Shown one piece after another: positions 13,477-26,700 of a DNA stretch of 64,000 nt; position 1 is the first letter of the stretch, and the number at the start of each line of letters is the position of its first letter. Under the pieces are notes generated by a model. The model had not been told where the DNA came from, made no database searches, and saw only the letters and a program-made list of their open reading frames with translations. The DNA lies in NCBI RefSeq assembly GCF_000524195.1, contig NW_020170420.1:98783-162782 (forward strand), in the 5' to 3' direction. Origin of the DNA: Echinococcus granulosus (Eukaryota > Platyhelminthes > Cestoda > Cyclophyllidea > Taeniidae). The position numbers and the translations under genes are program-made.

Positions 13477-14680
13477 TCAAGCAGTCTTCGACGGCACATA
13501 TCAAGTCTCCATATTGGAACTGTGGTTTGGAGTCGATACTCGAAATATGGGGCAATTACTTCTACCCAAAGAAGCGCTTTCCTTGCGTTAACGTAATGCC
13601 GGACTTTGTGGTCTGCTTAACCTAAGTCGTGACCATTGGGAGAACTTTAACAGCTAAAACAGCCTCTTTGATGAATCCCACCGAGGCATACTGCAGTTGA
13701 ATGCATTATATGGTAAATAGTTTCGACAGAGAGCTCCCCTTCACCTAGTTTGTCGAACCAGCAAAGGCCAAGTAGGTTTCACGATGTAGCATGGGGAAGG
13801 ATTCGCACCAGTGCTGTTCCCCGGAGAGCTTCATCACCTTCAGTAGCAGTGGTCTGATGAACCAGTAGTTTGCCAAAGCCAGCGCCATTCTTTTCCCAAT
13901 ATAATGATGATTTCCAAGACGACGCAGTGTTTAGCTGTACCCTCACTGAGAAGCTACTGAAATGCATGGTAATGAAACCTTGATGACCGTGTGCTTTCAC
14001 CACAATGATATTCATCAAATGGCATGATTTGAAAGCTTATTTCGCCTTGTTTTGACCGCGTTTGCTGTAAGTGTTGGTGTTTTTGTTAGCGATAAATCAA
14101 CGGATTTGACAGTACTCATGCTTATGACAAACAATATTGCTCTGTCGACACGGGTAATGCCTGATGGGGCAGTACATGACAAAGTGACAGGATCTACACA
14201 TTTAATAGCCACCTCCACTATCTAATGAGTTGTCGTGAAGACTTTACTATCTCGTCAGGAGAGCGGTGCTGTAGACTTCTGGTGGCAGTACTGATTCCAT
14301 TCTGCCGAATTCAGTTGCAAAGTAAAAGGGGAACCTTCCATGCGGTTACATCCATAGGCTGATCGACGGTGGGCAGACCTCCATGTAGTTTGAGCTGGCA
14401 TGTTATGGTGTTCTGTACCGCCTACCCATTTCTTCAATCACTTCGTGGATTTCGCCTCAGTGAATATGATAACTGACTGTCTCACTCACTCACTTACCCA
14501 CCCACCCACTCAGTAATTGTCAGATTGATTTACAGTGAACTTGATGATGAACCAAGACGGCGTGCGGGATGAGGAATGGATGTGAACTCGACTTCAAAGG
14601 TAGGGAAGACTGTGGTGAAAGATGTTGAATAAGACGTAGTAGAAGTGACGTTTGTGGAGATTAAAAAAGCCCTTGAAAGG

Positions 14681-16742
14681 GATTTATCCTCTGAGAAAAA
14701 AATTGCGTTCGTGTTTCCGTTGAAAGACCAATTTTTATGATAAATACGTGAGAGGTAATGATGCTGAGCCAACTTACTCACCTTGCCATTGACTGGAAAG
14801 TGAAAGATGCAGTCTTAGAAGTTGAGTAACAATGGATGAGAGGTAATCGGCTTCATAGACGGTTAGTGTTTACTCACTACGAAGTTCTTTTTTAGGATCA
14901 GACCAGATAAAGTTGTGGGCGACTCCACAGCTGGACACGAGTGGATGGGGTGTAAGAAAAGTCCTCCATGTTAGGGCTAGCAAAATTGCCAAAACTAGTA
15001 AATTAATCAAGTCGGTAGAAAGCAGTGTTACATCGAGATAAGATATTGAGACGCAAAAGTGACAGTTGGGAGGTAAAAATGAGGTTGAGACGGCTGTGTC
15101 AATGACTCAGTTATTTGTCCCCTTCGATAAAAAATTAAGGTAGAGTAGATTTCGTGTCAAAGCGATGTCTTGTTGGCCTGGCATTGGGTTATGTATTGTG
15201 GCGGTTGCTGGGGCAGAAAACAAGATTTTATTATTATTATTATTATTTAATTTTAATAATTCGAAATTCTTACTGCCTGTCTGTTACGTAAACCTAGCCG
15301 CAAATAACCTTAAAAAAACCTTACAGGACACCTTTGAGTTTAGAATCGCACCCCACCTCACAAGACTCGCCTCAGGCTTGTGCCTGGCAGCCCTTCTGCA
15401 TCACACGTAAGGCGGCTGATTTCAAAACCCCCAAGTAGACCGCTTTAACGATCTCTCGGCAGTCTGGCATACATCAGCATAGAGAGGCGGCACCTAACTC
15501 AATTCATTTTCTTTCTTCTCAAATAATTCACAAAAATGACAAGAAATTATCCAATTTACTTTCTTTACAATGATTTCCCCAATTGTTGTTTTCGAATTTT
15601 GAGAAGGCAATTTCAGTAGGAAAACTACCAGTTAAAGGTAATATGTGATTCCAAGAGCACAAAATTAAGAAAGTTCGCCTGCCACAGCATTGCCACTGTC
15701 AAAAGGAGTGTTAGTTTTCTCACTCCCTTATCCTTTATAATGAATTGGGAATTATCACATAACCTGCGAGTGGATGTAAACAACTAAAAATAGTGCTTGT
15801 ACCTCCCGCAAGATTAATTATTGCAAAAAATAGAAAGGAAAATTGAGAGGTAAACTTATGGTAGTAAAACATGGCTCAAGCGTCAGTGCTCTGCAAATCG
15901 GATCGATACCGCTCGGTAGGTGCGACATCTTCACTTGCGCACGCACAGCTAAGTTGCCTGCAATAGCTGTGCCACCTAATGCCACAGAGGCTTCAAAAGT
16001 ACAGCTAATTCTAGGTTTCTTTTTTGTTACTCCTTGTGTGGAGTGCGCCTAAAGCCTCTCCACAACATAGTAGGGTCTCCGTCGTTGCAGGGATGGTGGA
16101 AATGGGCAAAGATAAGGAGGACCTAGAAATGGTGAAGTAAAAACGCATTCTTGCTTTTCAGACCCTTCTTCTATTTCTCTTTCATTTTTTTTCTTTCTTT
16201 TTTAATCCCTTAACTTAAATGGATGATAAACCTAATGCAGTCCCTCCTCAAAGTAAACCTACGCTAACAATGGCTCAGTAAAAAACGTGTCATTTGGGCC
16301 CAAATTATCATCAATGCAGATATTTTCTTAGAAAGCTGAGCCAATACCCCTAAAAATCAACTAAGATGGGGCTCAGGTGAGACTGGTGCAACCGATGCGA
16401 TGTGATTTGACTTGACTGTGAGATCCTACGTTCTTCAAAGTAATCGAATCACCTCTGATAACATCTTACCAAACACCTCATCCACAAATGTGCAAATTCC
16501 TCGCCCCTAGCCCCCCTTTTTTTCCATCTGCCTAATTCTGGATCAGACTATCACCGAAGCTGCGCAGAAGACACCATTTTCCAGACTTGGAAGGCCGCCT
16601 TTTTACCCGAGTATATTAAATTATGGTGCGTCTATGCAAGCATGGGGCTTTACAGAAATGGGTGAAAGAATCGAAAGTCTTCCCATTTTTATGTCTTGTT
16701 AGTTTAGGAAGCATGACAGGTACAGAGAGAGAGGAAAAGAAA
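14681..16742. other. Intergenic, nothing recognised
   Basis: Only short unsupported frames were seen. It includes an ATT trinucleotide run at 15226-15248 and several pyrimidine tracts. Confidence 0.5.
15226..15248. repeat. (ATT)n microsatellite
   Basis: A short run of ATT triplets. Confidence 0.85.
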
Positions 16743-16748
16743 TTTATT
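16743..16748 (-). terminator. Polyadenylation signal AATAAA
   Basis: AATAAA on the minus strand, about 30 bases after the stop codon of the dynein light chain at 16779-17126. Confidence 0.7.
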
Positions 16749-16778
16749 TTACAGAAATCCGTCTTCCTCAGAAAGTAA

Positions 16779-17126
16779 CTAGGCGCTCTTGAAAAGAAGG
16801 ATCTGTTTTCCACCCATCGACAGCGAAATGTGCCTCCTCTTCTGGTAGGCGAATGCACTGAAATAATGAGAGCAAAAACAGGAGTAGGAGATCGCTCAAA
16901 CTTCAGACACCTCGATAAGCGGCAGTGTAACTCACCTACTGAAGTCGCGACCAACAATACAAGTCCATGAGGGTTCATAGTATTCATCAAAGTGCTTTCT
17001 AACCGCAGTGGCCACAGCAATGGGAGAGTCGTCCTCGGCGATGGCTTTGGCACAGGCATTTACAGCCTCCTGTTGCATAGACTCCTTCATGTCGGTTTGA
17101 ACAACCTTGGCTTTGAGTACGCTCAT
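16779..17126 (-). CDS. Dynein light chain, LC8-type (copy a)
   Basis: An LC8-type light chain of 89 residues, the usual family length. These small dimeric proteins bind linear peptides and dock to the dynein intermediate chain; flatworm variants are abundant in the tegument. Exon 1 is 17126-16936 and exon 2 is 16857-16779, with a 78-bp intron (GTGAGT..TTTCAG, phase 2). The protein starts MSVLKAKVVQTDMKESMQQE and contains the SWTCIVGRDFSSAFAY core and the ILLFKSA end. The start was set at the ATG at 17126 because the frame above it opens only with GTG and the family motif K-A-V follows at once. At the site of His55 of animal LC8 there is Thr (WTC). The site of Thr67, part of the peptide groove, appears to be Ala. 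A TATA box lies about 50 bases upstream. A dead tandem twin lies at 12552-12851. Confidence 0.93.
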
Positions 17127-17175
17127 TGTGGTTGTAAGGACTTCTGGTGTAGTACGCACACATCACCAAACACTT

Positions 17176-17183
17176 CTTATATA
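17176..17183 (-). promoter_or_regulatory. TATA box of dynein light chain a
   Basis: TATATAAG on the minus strand, 50 bases before the ATG at 17126. The same sequence stands upstream of the plus-strand light chain at 23318, which supports it as a core promoter. Confidence 0.7.
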
Positions 17184-18250
17184 AGGCTCCGTTGAGAAGG
17201 TGAGAGTTGACGCCCTAGCCATTGGTCGCAGTGCTTGAGCATGTGTACGACGCATGTACTGAGTCAAGCAATCCACTTCTACTGCCACCACATCTTCTTC
17301 GAGTTGAGTGCCAAAGTTCTTTTGGTGAATTGGGCTTTGAATAAGACAACGCGGTGGCATAATTTCCTAAGCCAAAACACACATGTGGGGAATGTGTGAA
17401 TCCTCTCCCCCTCAGGCAAGAAAAATTGAAGGAGTCGCTTTTCAAAATCTCTTCATCTTTTGAACAATTTTAGGCATTCTCATCAGTCTGCACAACGCCA
17501 TCTAACAACTCTGTCAATCAGCAGTTACAAAAGATTTTTGAAGTTTTGCGCTTTCTAAGCCTGTAGAGATAAGTGAAACCCCTCTGTCGGTGACGACGCT
17601 AAACCCAGGTAAGCACATCATACTCACGTCATGGAGAAAAAGGCGATTAGGGTGCCGCACCCTATACAGGTGTGGTTGTTTGACTCTGTCTCACTCACTT
17701 ATTGTGTGACTTGTCAAAGACCTCCGCTTTAATAGAAATGATTCAGCTAGGTGGTGGCGGTAGTACAAACCGATCAGTGACAGTGAGTTAGTCAATCAAT
17801 CCTTGGGTTAACCTGATCCCTGAAAATGTCTTACTGTGGATACACTGATAGTGCTGACAAGAACTGATCGACTGATTAGCTATGTGATTTTGGCACTTGG
17901 AGTCAAGCCTATGAAGAATAAAGGCTTGCTGGTTGGAGCCGTACATTGGCAGGCAGGTGTGAGTCCGAGTGAGGGCACGTCACGATGTTTTGTGCCACCT
18001 GCCAACCTACCTGCTCCTTCGATCGCTGCGAGAATGTCGTCTGAGTGAATCTGAGGACTCAGTGACCCACCCACAGGTTGCCATCAGTTTTACTCATTCA
18101 CCCACCCAGCGATTGGTTGATTCACATACAGCGGATCTGACGACGAAGTTAGAAGACTTGCAAGATAAGGAAGAACTTCGAACTCGGCTTCAAAGCTACG
18201 AAAGCTTGTGGTGGAGTATGTTGAGTAGGATCTAGTAAAAGTGTCACATG

Positions 18251-21200
18251 AAGAAAGAGAATGTGGCTCTCTCCGGTGTAAGCAGTGCTAATGCTGAATC
18301 AATTCGCCTGCGGTGGGATCAAATGGAAGGGGTAAGGTGTGAAAGCTGACTGCCTGCCTGTCAAACTGACTGATCGGCCAGCCGAATGACTATCTCAGTG
18401 CTTTACATTACCCCACACGCATTAAAGGCACTCACCACTACACTGTCTCGGGACTCAGCGTTATTTTTGTACAGCTGAGGTGTCTCGGCACAACTCTGAG
18501 GTGCGCCACCATGGCTAGCTGGGACAAGCGTCCAGGTGTAGTTAATAGGCAGGTGCCTCTGATTACTTTGGCAATATGTCCTCATCCACGTTCCTGGATC
18601 TCCCCACCCCTCATCTCCCTCTACCCTCTCGATGACACCTCTCCAAGTGACATTTCTTGGCGTCAGGCAACGGCAAAATGACTCGTAAATTAAAGCAGAC
18701 AAGTGGAAAATAAAAAAAAGCGGGAAATAAAATCACCGGCGATCAAAGATAGATTAACACATTTCCCCTTCAGTTGCAAAACCGGAATGCGTGGCCAACT
18801 TGTACCTCATCAAAAGACGAGGCTTGTTAATTAAACTAAATTAAACCCCTTTTCCTCTACATGAACAAGTAAGACTATTCAAAATTTAACCCAATCAATA
18901 ATGAAGGTCAAGTCGTGTCTGTACTTTTCAGGGCTGATACTATTCTCCCTCATCTGGACGAGGTCAAAGGCCGTGGAAAAAGTACCTTCGTAGGTTCTTC
19001 TACTTGCTTTTTCGAATGCCTCTTTGTTCCTCACAACATTTTTTGGACTAATAATCTAGGAGGTGAGAATAAGGAAAAAGGAATTCTCTTGCATAAAGGA
19101 GTTACACAACACAACGCTCCCCTGGATTTGATATCCAGGCAAAAGGGGAGATGTTTTTGTTCCCCAACTCCTTTTTTTACCTCTAAATAATTCTAGAACC
19201 CCTTTAAAGTCGACAGTGTGTGAACAAACTTGCTAGGAGTTGGGTCCAATCAGAGGGGCCTTTTATCTTACCGCGGCTCATTTAGATGATTTAAACAAAG
19301 ATTTGGTGCCTTCAGACAGAGGTTCTACGGCTAATCAAGATCAGACAGACTTAATGTCATGATTGGTTACGCTTACATCAACTAAAAGGGCACGGAGTAG
19401 AATCTACTAGGTGGGGCGGATGTCACATGCCTCCTAGACTGTCACGGACTCTTTCACCCATTTGTCGACATTTGGGTAGATTAATCGCTGATTGACTTGA
19501 GGTGGGGAGTATTGCAGCCACTGGAGGCATTATCGGTTAATCCTAAGGGATCTACTCGTTATTATCCACGCCCCTCAGGCATGCATCACTTCATTCTCAC
19601 GACACTGGCCATGCTTTATGGGTGTGTGTGTATGTGAGGGCTGAAGACCTGACCTTTCACCCATCGGAAGCCACGAAATTTTAACAGCTGAGAGGTATCT
19701 ACTGTTTACGACACGGCTGAAAGGGAAGTGGAAAATCACCAGACCTAGTTGCACATCATACCTCAAACCGCCACAAAAACTTACCCGCAGGGATACCTCA
19801 TTGCCCCTTCCTTAGGATAGGGGTAAGGAAGGGAAAAAGGGGGGAAATACTGTCCCACTGTCATCTTCCATATTGCCCTAACGTTATTATCTTTGAGGTG
19901 ACTTTTCTCCCTGCCCGACAATCACTTGAATACCGACAAAATCCGACCTACTTATCTGCGCTCTCGAGGAGAAAAGTTCTTTCCTATTCCTCTAGTTTTT
20001 CCGGCGTCACGAAACAAATCGCGCGGTTTCATCTTAGTTATTTTACACTCAGTCGTCATTCCGAATAGCCTAGGGGCTTAATGCCATCTCCTTTCTTTTT
20101 TGATCATTTATCGGCTTAGTTGTTTAAGGTGCCACTGATTCCACCGTATTCTTTGCAAGGGTACACCTCATCACAACATCATCACATGTTCTCCGAAGGT
20201 AAAGCAAGTAAAAACCAAGTCGCGGTGTTGGATGACACGTAGTACTAGGCGGTGTGAGCACCTCAGCTACTGGTGCAAAGGCAATCACTCATTGGTGCCA
20301 TGTCTTGTGTGGTCACACCCTCGCTGTGTTAAACTGCTTCTTGTGCCTACCCTTCTCTCCAACTCAACAGCAACCATTTTATATCAAAAAGGGACATTTA
20401 AAGTAGCCGTGACGGGGTAAATGAATAGATAAGGGACGAGCAAATGGACGAAGGGATGGATAGCTGGATAGGGGGTGGATGAGAGGTGGAGAGGTAAGAG
20501 CGCTTCTTACCTCCTCACGATAAGGCTTGATTGAGTAGTCAAAGTCACCAGATGGAGATTAAGCCTCTAGCCTGGTTCAAATTTAGGTTCCTGGGTTGCA
20601 GTGAACTGGAGTATCAATGCGACACTGCTAATGGATGTGGCTACATCGGTGACAGCACCTACTGCGTGACCACCTGCACTATGTGTACTTGGTGTGTCAC
20701 GGAGTTATGGAAGTTCAAACGCATGTGTCGACCCCGGATGGTCTTCTGTTGTGCCTTTGGCAAGTGCCACTTTTTTGGCCTCTGCTCTGACCTTAATATT
20801 AGACCCGCTAACCAGTCCGCTACGCGGTCCTGAGGTGTAAATACCACGTCCAACCACTACTCTTCCTTTTCTTCTTCTTTGACTGGGTTTACATTTGGTG
20901 GACTCTTTCTACTTTGTATTCCATGGTCTCAAAGAGCCTTCTGGCCTAAAAGATTTGCTTTAAAAGTTATATTTTACTATCCATTTGGTGTATAACATGC
21001 AGGAATAATTAGCTATTTGGTGATAAAATCAAGGGATGCGTAGTATGGGTGTGTCGGCTGGAGAGAGAGAGAGAGACGGATTTGGCCTAGGCGGATAGGT
21101 GGATACATCGAGAGAAAGAGAGAGAGAGAGAGAAACTAAAGGATGGGCAGAAAGGGAAGGCGAATCAGGTGACTAAAAATAAATGAATGGCATGCAACAA

Positions 21201-23234
21201 TAAAGTCTTGTTATTTGCGTGAACTTTTAAAGTCCACGCGATTGTATCCAGGCCTGCTGGGTAGCCATTAATCCACTCCTCGTCACGTTCTGGTTATATC
21301 GCAAATTTCCAGCATATCAAATCGAGGTAAAACAGACCTGAGGTGGTTTGACCTTAGTAGCTCCATCAGATTTAGCTCTTGGAAGCTGGAGAAGGTAGCG
21401 TGTGACGGCGCTACGCATCACTCAGAGCCAAGGGGAGGACAACTGTCCGAAACTAGATGCATCAGGTTGAGAAGGTCCCTCTCTTCTTGAGTAGATGAGG
21501 AAAGGATAGAGTACAAAGATAAAAGCGAATGACGCAATGTCATCGAGATGCTCATTCACGGTAGATGTGCGGTGGTGGTGTTGAACCAATTTGCTCACAG
21601 CGGCAACAACTAGAAGGGGTAAAGCGTAGAAGCCAAACTAATGGCTGTTAATATTATCTTTCGGCATCGGATGATAAGCAATACGCCTGTACCCCTTTTG
21701 CTGGTAATCTTGTTTGTCCACTGGTTGCCCGAGTGGCTGACTGTACTCATCAATTTACCTCCTCGAGACTCGGTGTACCCTGGTGCTTTGAAGTAGTAGA
21801 CGGAATTGTTCTCTACCAATTTCTTGTCAAAAGCTAGTCTCCAACCACAAGAGAGCTTTATCTGCTTCGTCTAACGCATCTCTAAGGCATGCGAGAAAAC
21901 CTCTTCCTAAGCAACAAATTGGACCATTTGGTTGGAAGTAAACCTCTTACCTTCGAGACAACGCATGGGGACGCTGGAACTCCCAAATCCACAAAACTTA
22001 CCCTTGGCAAGACCTCATCACGTATTTGGAAAGGCAGTGGGAAAGATACTGCAGCATTCTTCTTTCCTTCTTCTCATTACTTTTTTTAACAATGGAAGGG
22101 GAAACAATCAGAGAGAATACGTGTTCAAAGTCTTTGGATGAATGGATGTGGCATGGATCCATGGGTGGATGGGTATGGAATGGATGCAGGAGGGATTGAT
22201 AAAAAAATTTACTCAGAGAGGGAAGTAAAGCACTCTCATTACTTTATCGCTAGTATTTATACACAAGATGCAGAAAAGCTGAACAGAGAAATATAAACTA
22301 CGCGATATGAGTAGCCCTCCAACCGACACTGGCTGCCGGAAGCGAGGACTCCTCTCCTGTGGACATATTTTTCCCATTCTCAAAAATTAAAAAGTTGTGT
22401 TTTACTTAGCCTAGTTCATAACTTAAAATTCGTGATAAAAATGCCACTTTTTGCTTCTTTCCATAGATTTCAGGACAATTGATAACATACCAGACCATAC
22501 TACTGAATAAGATAATTCAGTAGGTCATGCTTCGTTTTTCAAAATAATCGGTTTTTTTTAACAACTACCTTCATTCTTTGCCTTACAAATTAAAAAACAG
22601 GTTGCTGAAGAGAGTGTTCACAGATAATTAATTTTTTAGAAAAAAGGGAAAAAAATTTACCTTAACTTCATCAGTTTTAATCCTCCCGGGCAATTATTTA
22701 GGCGTTGAAGCAATTAAAACAACAACAACAGAGACAACGAGATTATAGTTTTATCCTAACTGCCACCATTTTTTTTAAAATTTGGCTCTAAGTTTTTACG
22801 CCATAAATGTCACTTTTTCTCTTTCCCCCACCAAAGCACATGACAGCCCTCCTGCTTATCTGATTTCATCAGACCGGTAATCCAATTTAAAACAACCTCT
22901 GCCAAACAGGGTTTCCAGGTTAATATTTTTACCAAATTTGATGTTTAACCAACATTAAACTTGTACAATTAACAGCGGACTTTTAATAAAAAGATAAATA
23001 AAATAACATCTCATTTCGCCTTCCTTTGGGGGCAAAAAACCCGCAGTAAATCCATGTTATGACTTAGGAAGGCAATCATTTTAACCAGATCGGTGTCACA
23101 CTCTCATTCTCTTTGATCGATGGGATGAGCACACACACACACACTTACACTCAATGTGTGTGAGTGGGTAACTCAATTAGACCCTCCGGTAGAGCCAATG
23201 GGATGGTGTGTGCTGCCAAGGTAGTGAATTGGGG
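18251..23234. other. Gene-poor region
   Basis: No gene can be supported. A minus-strand frame at 18403-18702 contains two N-glycosylation sequons (NVTW, NYTW) and several Cys but no known domain. A plus-strand Cys-rich frame at 20531-20833 overlaps a tRNA-like stretch on the minus strand. GA repeats lie at 21060-21133. Confidence 0.45.
21060..21133. repeat. Two (GA)n tracts
   Basis: GA dinucleotide runs at 21060-21076 and 21110-21133. Confidence 0.9.
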
Positions 23235-23242
23235 TATATAAG
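23235..23242 (+). promoter_or_regulatory. TATA box of dynein light chain b
   Basis: TATATAAG, 83 bases before the ATG at 23318. Transcription would be expected to begin near 23265, upstream of that ATG and of an in-frame GTG at 23285. Confidence 0.75.
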
Positions 23243-23317
23243 GAAAGCCGTGCAGTTCGGCACCCCACACAAGACCCAGCAGTAGTGACAATTAACTCAC
23301 CCCACCGCGTTTACAGC

Positions 23318-23687
23318 ATGAGTTACGTAAAAGCCAAAGTAAATCAGTCGGATATGAAGGAGTCTATGCAACAGGAGGTGGTGGATATCTGTGCACAGAT
23401 TATGTGCGACCCAGAGATCACCCCAGTTCAAGTGGCCACGGAGGTGCGGAAGTACTTTGATGAACATCACGGAGCCTCGTGGACTTGTATTGTTGGCAGA
23501 GATTTCAGCAGGTAGGCAGTTTAAAGCCCACCTTTCTCGCTTTCTCTTTATCTTCCTCATGCTTAATCAGTTTGGTTTTATCCTACTCCCTCCCTTCCTT
23601 CCTTTCAGCTCGTTCGCCTACGAGAAAAAGAAACACATCTCGTTGGATATCGGTGGGCAACAGATCCTCCTCTTTAAAAGCGCGTAG
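23318..23687 (+). CDS. Dynein light chain, LC8-type (copy b)
   Basis: Exon 1 is 23318-23511 and exon 2 is 23609-23687. The 97-bp intron (GTAGGC..TTTCAG) is in phase 2, so AG joins C to make Ser. The product is 90 residues. It opens MSYVKAKVNQSDMKESMQQE, has ATEVRKYFDEHHG in the second helix, SWTCIVGRDFSSSFAYEKKK across the junction and QQILLFKSA at the end. It is the closest relative of copy a in this window (shared DMKESMQQE, WTCIVGRDFS and ILLFKSA) but lies on the opposite strand. The expected role is a dimeric peptide-binding hub and dynein cargo or motor subunit. Thr stands at the LC8 His55 position. A clear TATA box precedes it and AATAAA follows 38 bases after the stop, so it is a compact, probably strongly expressed gene. 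Confidence 0.94.
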
Positions 23688-23724
23688 ATCACCTCCGAGT
23701 TTGTATATAACGTATTACCCTTTA

Positions 23725-23730
23725 AATAAA
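23725..23730 (+). terminator. Polyadenylation signal AATAAA
   Basis: AATAAA, 38 bases after the stop codon of dynein light chain b. Confidence 0.8.
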
Positions 23731-26700
23731 CACGTATGACATACAATGTGTTGTGGTAGCGAGAGGAGTTGAGTAAGCGGGTAATTAGGGCTTTCTAAAC
23801 GGATAGGCAATCGTCATACACCCTCCTTCAAATCCGATTCGTCTCCTCAAGCTGTTTGAATAGACTCACATAGGACCCGAAAAAGCTTAGGTTTTTTAAA
23901 AACCAATTCAAACGCTTTTCTCCCAATCACCATATTTGGATGACGGAACTAGTAGGCAGATCGTGTTTTGCAATATTTAATATTTTAATAATCGACATTA
24001 CAAACGGAAAAAAGGAGAGTTTGGGAGAACTTCCCTCGCCTTCGCCCAACCTGGCCCTGCCACCGCCGCCGCCCCACGTCCAAAATGCCTGTCGAAAGCG
24101 GCCTTAAATTCTATTAAAGTTTTACCAAAAGGACAACCTTTTTGGTAAATTGCCTTAAGGTAAACAGCAAAAAAAGAGTGAAATTGATTACAAAAAAGGT
24201 GACAGGGTTGGCGCATTTAAGACTTGGTAATGGCTGGTGGAGGAAATTGCACCCCCTACGCCTACTTTTCCGTGCCTTTTGCACACTCGGTGGTGCCAAA
24301 TTGTAGTATTGTTGGTGCGTAATGAAGAGGCAGATTTAGGCAGTGCAACGGTTAGGTTTTGAGTGTTGACCTTCATAATTAATTTGGCACCAGCACGCCT
24401 CGTCGCCAAGGCGACCACCACCTGACGCGGTGAAATGAATATCAGTGCTGTTGAGTGATCACGCCACAGAGTTTAAGGAGAGATGGGCCTACAACCGCGG
24501 CAATAATGGGGTATTTTTATGAATGGGCCCTTTTAAGGCAGTCAGAATTTGGCCTCCACAAATGCGTCATTGAGCGACGCTGCTGTACCAGGGAAGTGGA
24601 AAGCAGGCAGCGCTGAACTCTGATTGGAGACATACGAGGCTTCGACCAACAGCGCGCTTGAGGAGTTAGAATTGCAATTCGTTTGCTCAACCATTCAACC
24701 AACAGTAGGGCTTATTGCGTCTTCGTGGAAGGCTCGAATCGTCGTGCCGGTGGCAGTAACGAGCAATCTCAATCTACAGAGGAGCATGTCATAATTTCAC
24801 AAAGTTGGAAATCTTGTGATTTCATCAAGACTCACAAAAGGTCGGTGGTCAAAGTTGTGTCCACCACGTCCGGTGTTTTTCGAAAAGGAAATTGCTAAGC
24901 GAAACTGGGCCATGCTTGGGCGATCTGAAATTTCCTCTTCCTGATTAGGGACGCAACACGGGTAAACAATGTCATCTCCAAATCGCTAACGGCAAAATAA
25001 AGCTTAAGTCAACTTTCAAGTGGAAATAAAATCAGCAAGACGTGTTAAAAAGGAGTGGACGCAAATAACTAGTCTTACGAAGCTACCTAACGTTGTCGCG
25101 ATCCTAAGTATATATTCCCAAGAACAGTGGCTAAGGCGTGAAGTGATTTTATTGTAGAGGGGTGTGTGGCAGTGAAAGTCCCTCCGCTTTGTTTAGCTCA
25201 TAAGAATACGAAACTTTCGATTCGATGCGTTCCATGCTAGTTCTGTCTTCTCACCTGCAAAAAATTTAATGGCTGCAGCTTCACCCTCGTAGGTGGCCTT
25301 TAAAGCAGCGACAGCGTTGTAAAAGGACAAAGAGGAACGCCGAAAACAAGGTTTATTGGAGAGAGATGTCCGGTGATTTAGTATTTTTTAAAATAAACAC
25401 GACTGCACAGGTTGTACAGCCCCCGCGGTTCGCATTGCCCCCTAGTAGAGTGGCCTTCTCCCTTGGCGCCTTCCTGTAGGCATGTTATAAATCATTAATC
25501 GTGTTAGTCTAGCTTATCTTGACGCCGAAAAATGACTTTAGATTCGACAATACTTTTAAATATCACAGTTTTGGACACTGCATGACCGACTACATTAGCC
25601 CAAACATTCGTTCTTTAGTTAAAACCTGGCTGAAAGTTACCACATTATTTGTAACAAATTATTTTTTAAAAGAATACTCTGTGTGATTCCTAATAAATTA
25701 TGAGGTTAGGCAAACGTGTTCAAATCCTTTGTTCGTGAGCATTTTTCCATAAAACGCAGTCAGTTTAATAATAAGATGACAGTTTCCTAACGGAATGGTT
25801 CAAATTTCTCATACTTTTAAAGCTCTTCTTGGGTTTTGCCTTATTATTATTATTTAGAAATTAACGAAGGAAAGTTTCTATTATAATTCTATCTGGTTTG
25901 TTTTAAACCATCAAACGGAGGTTACTTATCGTTTACTAGTCATATTTAAAGAAGGAGGATGGGAACAGTTCTTCTTTGTTTTTTTATATTTAGAGTTGCT
26001 TGATTAAAACTGGAAAAATTATATGCGTGATTACCTTATTTGCAATCAAGATGTAGTTCTAAACGAAGTTAAATGCCTTAGTTGGTTAGGGGAGAATAAA
26101 ATGTATTAATAGACCATTTTACATTTTTTGTGTTTTTTCCAAATAAATGAAGTTTAAAGTTAAAACCTTTGCACTTTTTGTTGTCCTGACTTTTGGTTTT
26201 TTAATTAATTTATGAGTTCCAAAATGTGGATTTAAATAGGTAATTTTCACATCAAATGCGAAATAGGTAAAACCTTCTCAGACATGGAGTACTAGTTATC
26301 TGTTCCAAAATAATTCCAATAAACACATCTTAAATTGCCTGTTTTTATGTAGAACATAAAATCTAGTATTTAAGGAAATTAACTGTTTTCGTGTAGTTTT
26401 CATTTTGGATGTTGAATATCCGCATAATGTTTTTAGAGGTATTTTATAAGTTGGTTTAACCGTCAATGTGAGTTATTAGCTACTCTTAAAGGAAAAATAC
26501 AGGAGTTTTACTGAGGGCCTAAATCTAGGCTGTGCTGCTCACATTTCTAGCTCACTTTTATTTCCACATTGTCTCTTTTGCTTCCGATGGGATCATGCGG
26601 TTACCCAACTTCAAGAGGAATTGTGATAATTGCCACTTGTAGGTCAGAGAACTGCTATCAAGAGACTACGAAGAGTGCAAATGTGGGTGCATCCCCCTCC

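Larger units (their letters stand above)
12552..14680. repeat. Left copy of a tandem duplication
   Basis: Parts of this block match 16779-18250 in the same order. The dead light chain exon 2 (12552-12632) matches 16779-16857. The start codon and upstream flank (12849-13085) match 17124-17510, including shared stretches such as GTGAGAGTTGA, CAAGCAATCCAC and CATCAGTCTGCACAA. The block 14455-14665 matches 18020-18245. Spacing differs, partly because an integrase fragment sits only in this copy. Confidence 0.75.
16779..18250. repeat. Right copy of a tandem duplication
   Basis: Partner of 12552-14680. It contains the intact dynein light chain gene and about 1.1 kb of upstream flank that matches the left copy in several separate blocks. 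Confidence 0.75.

Noticed and set aside
18403..18702. Minus-strand frame with two N-glycosylation sequons
   Set aside because: No domain, no splice partner and no signal peptide. Not enough to call an exon.
20531..20833. Cys-rich 100-codon frame that might be a small secreted protein
   Set aside because: No signal peptide, no recognised Cys pattern, and it overlaps a tRNA-like stretch on the other strand. Probably chance.
24517..24702. Minus-strand frame resembling translated repeat sequence
   Set aside because: No second copy in the window and no recognised element, so it is not called.
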